A stretch of 64,000 bases of DNA from Anisodus tanguticus (taxonomy: Eukaryota; Streptophyta; Magnoliopsida; Solanales; Solanaceae): positions 30,370,032 through 30,434,031 of the forward strand of contig CM067559.1 in the NCBI GenBank assembly GCA_034509755.1, in the 5' to 3' direction. A program made the position numbers and the translations under genes. Shown here one piece after another: positions 57,150-64,000 of this stretch. Each line of letters opens with the position of its first letter. The stretch's first letter is position 1. The notes beneath the pieces are model-generated. The model ran no database searches and was not told the DNA's origin. It worked only from the letters and a program-made list of their open reading frames with translations.

Positions 57150-57424
57150 ATGGCAGTTTCAGCTACTAGTCTTATTAGTCCCTTGAAAAATTCATCATTA
57201 TCTTTTTCTTCTTGTGACTCTGTTTGCTCCGTTTCAAAAGTTGTTTTTCCTAGGAAACAATTTAAACTTTGTGCAACAACTGATGTGGCACTTACTGGTG
57301 TGGTGTTTGAGCCATTTAATGAGGTTAAGAAGGATGAATTTATGGTTCCTATGACACCACAAACTTCACTTGCTCGACAGAGGTTTGCAGATGAATGTGA
57401 AGCTGCTATCAATGAGCAGATCAA
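57150..57424 (+). CDS. Plastid ferritin, exon 1
   Basis: Ferritins form 24-subunit shells that oxidise Fe(II) and store it as mineral; plant forms work mainly in plastids. The first roughly 45 residues are rich in Ser, Lys and hydrophobics (MAVSATSLISPLKNSSLSFS), as in a transit peptide. They are followed by the plant-specific extension peptide with GVVFEPFNEVKK and VPMTPQTSLARQRF, then the start of helix A, DECEAAINEQI. The ATG is the first after the TATA box. The exon ends inside codon 92 at AA|GTTAGT, where plant ferritin genes have their first intron. No stop or frameshift is present. The rest of the gene (about 160 residues) is beyond the window. Reading through the donor gives a short false tail to 57488. 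Confidence 0.93.
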
Positions 57425-57540
57425 GTTAGTTCTTTTAACTGTTTTAGTTTTTCTTTCTAGTGCTTTAGTTCCCTTATTAATGGTCTAATTGCTACCCGAT
57501 CTCTGTCTTTTTCAGATTTTAAGGTTGCGTGTGTCTGTTA

Positions 57541-57975
57541 AGGACTCCCTCTGTATATGTCTTAGTTGGATTTGATATAAAATTTTAAAAAATAAGAATA
57601 TTTTAAAAAAAAATTGTAGTCTTTAATTAATGATATGTGCAATGTTCTAAGAGTCAGTTTGTGCTTATAACTTATGGCGTATAAGGCAAAAGTCATAAGT
57701 TAAGATTTCTAATTTTTGTTATTTTTGTTATTTTGGTTAAAATATTTTTTTATCTTACTCAATTACTACAAAAGTATTTAAAAACTATTTTGACGTAAAA
57801 ACACCTTAAATATGTCAATCCAAATAGGTTCTAAAATATCATTTAAATCTTGTCATGTTGAACATGTCATGTGAGATGTTGGAATAAAAGAGGTAGTACT
57901 AAATATAAAAAATGATATTCGTTTTTAAGCAAACTATAAAAAAAAAGACGCATAAATTGAAGTAGGAGTAGTATT
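57541..57975. mobile_element. Stowaway-like MITE split by another small element
   Basis: Left end ACTCCCTCTGTATATGTC and right end ATAAATTGAAGTAGGAGTAGT are roughly inverted. The right half carries AAATCTTGTCATGTTGAACATGTCATG, typical of this MITE group in Solanaceae. A block at about 57651-57826 starting GAGTCAGTTTGTGCTTATAA and ending CAATCCAAATA appears inserted, with TGTTCTAA before and GGTTCTAA after it, possibly an 8-bp duplication of a hAT-type MITE. Confidence 0.45.
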
Positions 57976-58341
57976 GAAGACAAATAAAGACATAAGAGTA
58001 CGATCTTTTAAAAACTTAAGGTTTCAAATGAGATGACACACAGTATATCATGATCCATGAGCAGACAAAGGTTCAGAATTCAATTCTCTATCACCCTTAA
58101 TTAAAAAGAAATTTCACGTGCTTATCTCATGAAAGAAAAGACTCAAAACCGCACGTGAAGGGGCTTGCTAAAATCACAAATAAGTTTATAAAAATAGGTG
58201 ATAAGTTATTAGACAAGATGCCGCATAATTCATCAGAAACCACTGTTTCTTTTAGTACTGCCATAGATGTATATACTGTCTATGCAATAGAATTAAAATA
58301 GCTCCAAACGGGTATAGGAAAATCACGGGTAGGTATATATA

Positions 58342-58644
58342 CGAAAGAAATAAACCCTTGATTATTTTCATTGATTGAAAGGCTATATATACAAGTTACA
58401 TATTTCCATAATAGGAGAATCATATTCCTATTCTACTCCTAAAACCTTATTCTACTTGGATACTAAATATACAATTATGGTAATACAAATATTATGGTAA
58501 GTGTACAATACTAATTACACTACAACATTACCTAAACTAGGAGACTAAATTATATCCTATGTACCGTGTACAATTACCGAAACCGAGAGACTGATATACA
58601 CAATATACACATGTATATTGTGTGTATATTGTCTATATTTAACA
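58342..58644 (-). repeat. 3' LTR, 303 bp
   Basis: On the plus strand it starts CGAAAGAAAT (TG changed to CG) and ends ATTTAACA. A TATATTGTGTGTATATTGT insertion near its end accounts for the length difference from the other LTR. Confidence 0.9.
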
Positions 58645-58655
58645 CACACCCGCAG

Positions 58656-59069
58656 TCACAGCGGGTGGTCTTCGAACGCTAAAACTGTCCCTAAAATATT
58701 CAAAAGGACCGAGGGAAGATCCTTTGTAAAGATGTCGGCAATTTGATATCTTGATGGGACATGGCAGACGCGTACCTGACCACGAGCAATCTTTTCGCGA
58801 ACAAAGTGAATGTCCATCTCGATATGCTTAGTGCGCTGGTGCTGAACCGGATTACCAGAAAGGTAGATGGCACTACTATTATCGCAATAAACCAAGGTTG
58901 CCTTCTGAATGGGACAATGAAGCTGCAAAAGCAAATTACGTAACCAACATGATTCCGAGACCACATTAACTACCCCTCGATATTTAGCCTCGGCACTTGA
59001 GCGAGATAGAGTCGACTTACGCTTCGCAGACCAGGAGACCAAGTTGTTGCCAAGAAACATACATAGCAA
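58656..59069 (-). pseudogene. Copia RNase H
   Basis: A 137-codon frame with SRSSAEAKYRGVVNVVSE, VYCDNSSAIYLSGNPV, QRTKHIEMDIHFVRE and RYQIADIFTKDLP, the full set of copia RNase H landmarks. It ends beside the 3' LTR. A frameshift near 59080 separates it from the RT frame. Confidence 0.88.
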
Positions 59070-59101
59070 GACGTAGACCGTCTAGTGTCTGGACAACCAC
59101 C

Positions 59102-59947
59102 TCAATCAACATCTGTATATGAGACAAGTGTGGACGTCGAGGAAGGATATAAGTGCAAATCATAGTCAAGTGTACCCTGAATATATCGAATGATGCGTTT
59201 GAGTGCATTCATGTGCTCAATTCTGGGATCATGCATGAACAAACACACCTGCTGGACAACATATGTAATATCCGGTCTCGTAAAGGTAAGATACTGAAGG
59301 GGCCCTGCAAGACTGCGATAGCGGGTCGGATCCTCGTAGGGTACGCCGGCCGCGGCACTAAGCTTGGGCTTAGTATCAACTGGAGTGGAAGTGGAATTAC
59401 AGGATGACATTCCAGCCCTCTCGATGATCTCAGCTGCATACTTCCATTGAGATAAGAACAACCCATCTGAATGACGAGTGACAGCAACCCCCAAAAAGTA
59501 ACTCAAGGGCCCTAAGTCTTTCATAACAAACTCAGAGTTGAGCATGATCATGATAGACTGGCGTAAGGCATCGGAAGAGGCAGTCAAGATAATATCATCC
59601 ACATATAACAGAATGTAGGTCAAGGTCGAACCACGACGGTAGATGAACAAGGAATTATCCGACCTGCTGTGAGTGAACCCAAAAGTCGAAACATAATCTG
59701 CAAACCTCGTATACCAGACCCGGGGAGACTGCTTAAGCCCATATAAGGACTTCTTCAACAAACAGACATGATGAGGATGTTTGGGATCCCTGAATCCCAA
59801 AGGCTGATGCATATAGACTGTTTCCTTGAGATCCTCATGTAGGAAATCATTATTTACATCTAACTGATGAATAGGCCATGCCTTCGAAAGAGCCAAGCTA
59901 ATCACAGTATGAATGGTAGCCGGCTTGACCACCGGACTAAATGTCAC
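59102..59947 (-). pseudogene. Copia reverse transcriptase
   Basis: A 281-codon frame, the longest of the element. It contains HQLDVNNDFLHEDLKETVYM, SLYGLKQSPRVWY, the intact catalytic TYILLYVDDIILTAS and LGPLSYFLGV, then the connection domain. The first RT block upstream (to about 60120) is in broken frames, so a full enzyme is not made. Confidence 0.9.
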
Positions 59948-60119
59948 CCCACAATCTACACCAACCTGCTGAGTCTAACCATCACCCACAAGTCACGCCT
60001 TATGTCGAGCAAATGAACCATCTGAATTCTCCTTATGAGCAAAAATCCACATAGATCTGATAATATTAATACCAGATGGACGGGGCACCAACTCCCACAT
60101 CTTATTATCAATAAGAGCA

Positions 60120-61027
60120 TTATATTCATCAGTCATAGCAATTTTCAAATTCGGGTCATTTAAGGTAGACACATGATTACGGAGTAAGGGAGATTTAGGG
60201 ACATTAGAATGTAAATTAAAATGTCTTTTTGGTGTAAAAACACACCGTTGACTACGAGTGACCGGTCTCTGACTCGATGAAGAATTGGGTGGATTTTGAG
60301 AATTTGTTGGGCTCGGGACGGACTGGCCAGCAGGCAGTGGGCCTGCTAGCCCAACTCAAGAAACAGGAGCAGGAACCGGACCAATTCTAGAATTGGGCTG
60401 GACTGGCCCAGTGGCGATACTTGGATTGGCAGTAGGTGACAAACCAGTGGGGCCAGCGGGCACTGCCCGCTGGAGAATTTTGGGTGTGGGAGACGTCCGA
60501 AAAATGCTGAATAATATACGGGGATATACTATCATCCAAAAAATTATACGAACTAGGCATGGCAGTATTAACTTTAGCAAATGGAAATTGGAATTCATAA
60601 AAAATGACATGGCGATTAATGATAATTTTATTAGAGGATAAATCAAAGCATTTGTAGCCACGATGATTAGACAGAAATCTCAAAAACACACACGGAGTAG
60701 ACCGAGCCTGAAGTTTGTTAATTGTGGTGGACGGGAATAACGGATAACACAAACACCCAAAAACCCGAAGATGTGAATATGAATGAATTTTATTATATAA
60801 AATTTGAAGGGGGGGGGGGGATATGTCAAACCTTTGGAAGGAATTACGTTAAGGAGATAGTTAGCCATTTGGAGAGCATGATGCCACAAAGACGGGGGTA
60901 CGGAAGCATGAATTAATAAAGTTCGGACAATGTTATTTTTGCGTTCGGCTTTCCTATTTTGTGGAGACGTATGAGGACAAGAAAAATGAAAATTGATCCC
61001 ATTATAAGCACAGAATTCTCGAAACAC
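60120..61027 (-). pseudogene. Copia integrase C-terminal half and linker
   Basis: The frame 61027-60680 starts FREFCAYNGINFHFSCPHTS and has NRKAERKN with the catalytic glutamate. An overlapping frame, 60752-60387, gives the C-terminal CVFLRFLSNHRGYKCFD segment and RHVIFYEFQFPF, then a Pro/Ala/Gly-rich linker. A run of 12 G at about 60809-60820 lies at the frameshift. Confidence 0.82.
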
Positions 61028-61029
61028 CC

Positions 61030-61665
61030 ATTGTCATATTCTTTGCCATTATCACACTGAACATTTTTTATTTCTCGGTTGAATTGGGTTCTGATGAATG
61101 CTCTAAATTTTAAGAAGACGGAAAAAACTTGAGATTTTTTCGCTATTGGAAACGTTCATAAAAACTTAGAATAATCATCCAAAAAAATAACATAATACCG
61201 ATGACCCACAGAACTAAGAACAAGAGACGTCCATAAGTCGCTATGAATAATATCAAATGGCATTAAAGTATGAGAATTGGAGTCTACAAATGACAACTTA
61301 ACATTTTTTCCTAAAGAACAAGACTGACAATTTAGAGTACTATTCGTACCCTTACATGAAATAAAACTATTTTTATCTAATGACGACAAAATAGATGATC
61401 TCGGATGACCAAGACGAGTATGCCACAAGGAATGAGAAATGGCTGCAAAGGCGGATGGTAGGGCTTGACTCGATGGATCGGAATTGGGTGTGATAGGATA
61501 AAGATCTCCCCTACTATCACACCTCATGAGAGGACTTCCCGTCTTGAAATCCTTCACAAAGAAACCAAATGGATCAAATTCAATAGAAACGAAATTGTTA
61601 GTAGTGAATTTATGGACATAGACTAACTTTTTAATCAATTTGGGGGCGTGTAGGGTGTTTTTCAA
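61030..61665 (-). pseudogene. Copia pre-integrase and integrase N-terminal half
   Basis: The frame 61665-61156 holds the zinc-binding LWHTRLGHPRSSIL and CQSCSLGKNV, then PFDIIHSDLW (first aspartate) and YVIFLDDYSKF. The second aspartate region (CDNGKEY) lies in another frame near 61045. A frameshift near 61150 separates them. Confidence 0.85.
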
Positions 61666-62024
61666 AATAAGAGGTGGATGAGGGGGAAATAAAGTTTATG
61701 ACCATAACCACGAATTGGAATAGAATTACCATTACCAACAATTATGCCGCGAGTGTTGCTCAAATTGGAATAAGATGAGAGCGTATCTGAATCGGATGTC
61801 ATGTGGGTAGTGGCACCGGTGTTCATATACCAATTTGGGTTCGGAGGATTTAAACCAAGTGTGTGCATTGCGGCTTCGATGTCTGTAGATGTGGGTTCCG
61901 CTGCATGACGGGCCTGCGGGGGCCGAGGCCCAAGTACCCCTGCTTGCTGCCTCGGCCCAGATGACTGGCTGTATATGGTCCAAGCAGACCGTGGGCCCGG
62001 ACGTCGGCTGGTTGGGCCGCCCAC
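61662..62024 (-). pseudogene. Copia aspartic protease
   Basis: The active-site segment NWYMNTGATTHMTS sits near 61800; the usual W-x-x-D-[ST]-G-A has its Asp changed to Asn. IVGNGNSIPIRGYG is the conserved flap. The upstream part is Pro/Gly/Arg-rich gag spacer. Confidence 0.85.
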
Positions 62025-62029
62025 TGCCA

Positions 62030-62950
62030 GTGGGGAGAAACTGGACTGGGCCTAAACTATGGTTGTTGGGCCCACTGCCACTGCATAAGGGCCCACTGTG
62101 GGGCCCAAAACTGTTGTTGTTGCTGCTGACCACCGCGAGGGCCGCCACCGCCACCACCACCACCATTCTGTCAGCTGCCGCCGCAGTTCTTGCCATTATT
62201 TTTTTTATTTCCACCCTTTTTGCCGCCACCGTTGTTGCGGTTTTAACCCGAGTTGTTGGAACCGATAGGATAAATCGTGGACTCGGTCATCATGACTACA
62301 GGACTAGCACCGGTAGCCGCTCGTTTTGCCATGCGTACTTCTTCGAATGTAAGCATAGAACGAGTCTGATAAAATTGCGGAAGTGGATTGCTTTGCTGAA
62401 GAAGCGTTCCAACACCATTATAGGCCTCGGAGAGGCTGGAAACCATTTGGAGGACCAAACGATCGTTCGAAACTGGTGCGCCAACGTTGCGAAATTGGTC
62501 CGCCAATTCCTTTAATCTTTTGCATTAAGCCGAAACATTAGGGAAATCTTCCATATTGACGTGGGAGAAATCATGCTCAAGGGTAACGACTCTAGAATTT
62601 TGATTATCTTGGAATATATCACGCAGTCTATCCCAAGTCGCCTGTACCGTAGTGTCAGGCTCAATAATTATTTACAAAATGTCGGTAGAAATTGTGGAAT
62701 ATATCCACTGGAGGACAGTTGCATCAAGAGTCGTTCACAACTTAGGATTGTCCTCGCGTTTTGGCACCTCTGTATCCTCAGGAGCCGCGGGGATTATGTG
62801 TTGGATGACTTGATGCGATCGTGCGTGAATTTTGAACAGTTTGGCCCACGTCACATATTGGACGTTTTCTTTTTCAAGAACGAGAGGGATGTTATTCTTG
62901 ATGTTAGAAACTGTAAGGGCAGGATGAAACGTATTCCGGGATGTAGACAT
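62030..62950 (-). pseudogene. Copia gag
   Basis: The N-terminal frame 62950-62735 starts MSTSRNTFHPALTVSNIKNN and includes YVTWAKLFKIHARSHQV. The UBN2 part is in 62506-62243 (LVLQMVSSLSEAYNGVGTLL). A Gly/Asn/Ala-rich tail follows, with the GCCACCACC-type repeats near 62130-62165. No clear zinc knuckle remains. The frame at 61889-62515 on the other strand is a shadow. Confidence 0.85.
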
Positions 62951-63034
62951 ATTGATAGAACAATATGTGATTTGAGGGATTTGGGAGAAAAAATTGGGAA
63001 GAAGGGGTTTAGAGAGAGAATTTTAAGATCTAGA

Positions 63035-63046
63035 CTTCTGATACCA
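63035..63046 (-). other. Primer-binding site of the copia element
   Basis: The minus strand reads TGGTATCAGAAG directly after the 5' LTR, an initiator tRNA-Met match with one change. Confidence 0.88.
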
Positions 63047-63329
63047 TGAAAGAAATAATCCCTTGATTATTTTCATTGATTGAAAGGCTATATATACAAG
63101 TTACATATTTCCATAATAGGAGAATTTTATTCCTATTCTACTCCTAAAACCTTATTCTACTTGGATACTAAATATACAATTATGGTAATACAAATATTAT
63201 GGTAAGTTTACAATACTAATTACACTACAACATTACCTAAACTAGGAGACTAAATTATATCCTATGTACCGTGTACAATTACCGAAACTGAGAGACTAAT
63301 ATACACAATATACATGTGTATATTTAACA
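63047..63329 (-). repeat. 5' LTR, 283 bp
   Basis: On the plus strand it starts TGAAAGAAAT and ends ATTTAACA and is followed by the ATATA target copy. GGCTATATATACAAG near 63086-63100 may hold the TATA box of the element (read on the minus strand). Confidence 0.9.
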
Positions 63330-63334
63330 ATATA

Positions 63335-64000
63335 TTTGAATCCAAGGTATGTTTATGGGGTCACATTTTTGCCCTATCTTAATTAAGCAGCTAGATTTAG
63401 GACACAGCTTAATAAGTTGAAAGTTATAGTGTGTTTACTAGTACTTCTTAGAATAATTATTAGCTGACTTACTATAGTAACCTAGCTATGTTATATAATA
63501 TGCCAAATTGACATCTCTTGTACTAACTAAAAGCTTCTGATTCCATGTATACATGATTTTCATCCATATAAGAATATATATTTTATAGCCAAGAATTCGG
63601 ATGGAAAGTGGATTAGCCCAAGATATAGTGACTGAAGAGGATTTGAAAATATTTTAGCTGCTCTTTATGAAGAGTTAAAGAGTATTTTCACTTCCTCTTT
63701 TTTCTTTTCTTTTCTTTTTTGATCTTTATAAAAAGATCTCTTGGTCCATTTATTACAAACGATAATTCTTTTCCTTCTTTTTTCCTTTGACCATGCCTAT
63801 TTCTATCCCATCTGTTGAATCGAACTAATGTTTTATCTTTTTTGGGTAAGATTAACTTCTACCCACAGATAGTGAAAAGGTTGCCAAAAATTATGATTAC
63901 ATGTAACCATTTATAGTTGAAAATTATGTCGTATTATCTGATATAACAGGTTAAAATATAGGGTTTTGTTTTTATTTTTGGCCAGTTCGCCGAAATAAAC
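63335..64000. other. Right flank without a recognised feature
   Basis: AT-rich, with a CT/TC-rich stretch near 63690-63720. No ferritin exon 2, ORF or repeat end is visible. It is probably more of ferritin intron 1. Confidence 0.4.

Larger units (their letters stand above)
58342..63329 (-). mobile_element. Full-length Ty1/copia element in the ferritin intron, 4988 bp
   Basis: LTRs at 58342-58644 and 63047-63329 differ at about seven positions plus a 20-bp indel. A perfect 5-bp duplication ATATA lies at 58337-58341 and 63330-63334. On the minus strand, gag, protease, integrase, RT and RNase H are all present but broken by stops and frameshifts. It opposes the transcription direction of the ferritin gene. 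The close LTR match suggests a fairly recent insertion compared with most others here. Confidence 0.93.
57425..64000 (+). other. Ferritin intron 1, over 6.5 kb, end not reached
   Basis: It begins at the donor GTTAGT. The next exon should start with a segment like VEYNVSYVYHA, and I find none in either strand up to 64000. The intron holds a split Stowaway-like MITE, and a full-length copia element between 58342 and 63329. The tail at 63335-64000 is plain AT-rich DNA. That it is still intron rather than a broken gene is an inference from the clean donor and exon. Confidence 0.65.

Noticed and set aside
61889..62515. A 208-codon plus-strand ORF
   Set aside because: It is antisense to the gag of the copia element (minus strand), and its composition follows the GC-rich gag tail. 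No domain was seen.
1..64000. An integrated plant pararetrovirus or other virus
   Set aside because: All RT-containing bodies show copia or gypsy order with LTRs and iMet primer sites. I saw no movement or coat protein of pararetrovirus type.
1..64000. tRNA or rRNA genes
   Set aside because: No cloverleaf-capable tRNA with both A and B boxes, and no rRNA block was recognised. TGGTATCAGAG sites are retroelement primer sites, and GGTTCGAA words lie in foldback repeats.
63335..64000. Ferritin exon 2
   Set aside because: No segment encoding the expected EYNVSYVYHA-type helix A continuation was found in any frame.

Overview
This is an AT-rich, gene-poor block of a plant nuclear genome, most likely a dicot of the nightshade family. 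The family assignment is an inference from the style of the repeats (long LTRs beginning TGTCACGACC, Stowaway-type MITEs, iMet-primed copia elements) and from one plant-type ferritin gene. Almost all of the rest is transposable elements, many inserted into one another. There are no operons, rRNA genes, tRNA genes or CRISPR arrays. 

The only gene that looks alive is at the right end: the promoter and first exon of a plastid ferritin (exon 1 at 57150-57424, plus strand), with a TATA box, a G-box and an exact match to the iron-dependent regulatory sequence of plant ferritin genes. Its first intron starts at 57425 and does not end inside the window. It carries MITE-like sequences and a complete but decayed 5-kb copia element (58342-63329, minus strand) with a perfect 5-bp target duplication. 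A second host gene, an F-box/DUF295-type gene at about 7687-12690, is a pseudogene split by a 4.07-kb hAT transposon (8449-12514) with near-matching terminal repeats and a perfect 8-bp target duplication. 

Layout: 1-915 end of a gypsy-type LTR; 1080-1580 copia-LTR-like fragment; 2080-7172 decayed copia element (plus) whose LTR is followed by a second primer-binding site and leader; 7687-12690 F-box pseudogene with the hAT; 12700-14660 MITE-like repeats; 14700-22974 gypsy element (minus) lacking most of gag, arranged LTR-body-LTR-body fragment, with a 2-kb solo LTR inside its 5' LTR; 23450-26680 MITEs and local tandem duplications; 27173-33542 copia element (minus) with a large 3' deletion; 34192-36972 solo LTR inside a small MITE; 37201-45153 non-autonomous gypsy-like element (plus) with a protease relic and unfamiliar ORFs, interrupted by an inverted solo LTR; 45154-56770 another copia element (minus) cut by two further LTR insertions; 56770-64000 ferritin promoter, exon 1 and the invaded intron. 

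The elements do not act together as a pathway. The layout records successive insertions, recombination between LTRs (solo LTRs and tandem remnants) and decay. I found no convincing new defence or metabolic system. The items most worth a second look are the ferritin locus, the non-autonomous gypsy-like element with unfamiliar ORFs, the inverted pair of 2.8-kb LTRs, and the two tandem-type retroelement remnants.
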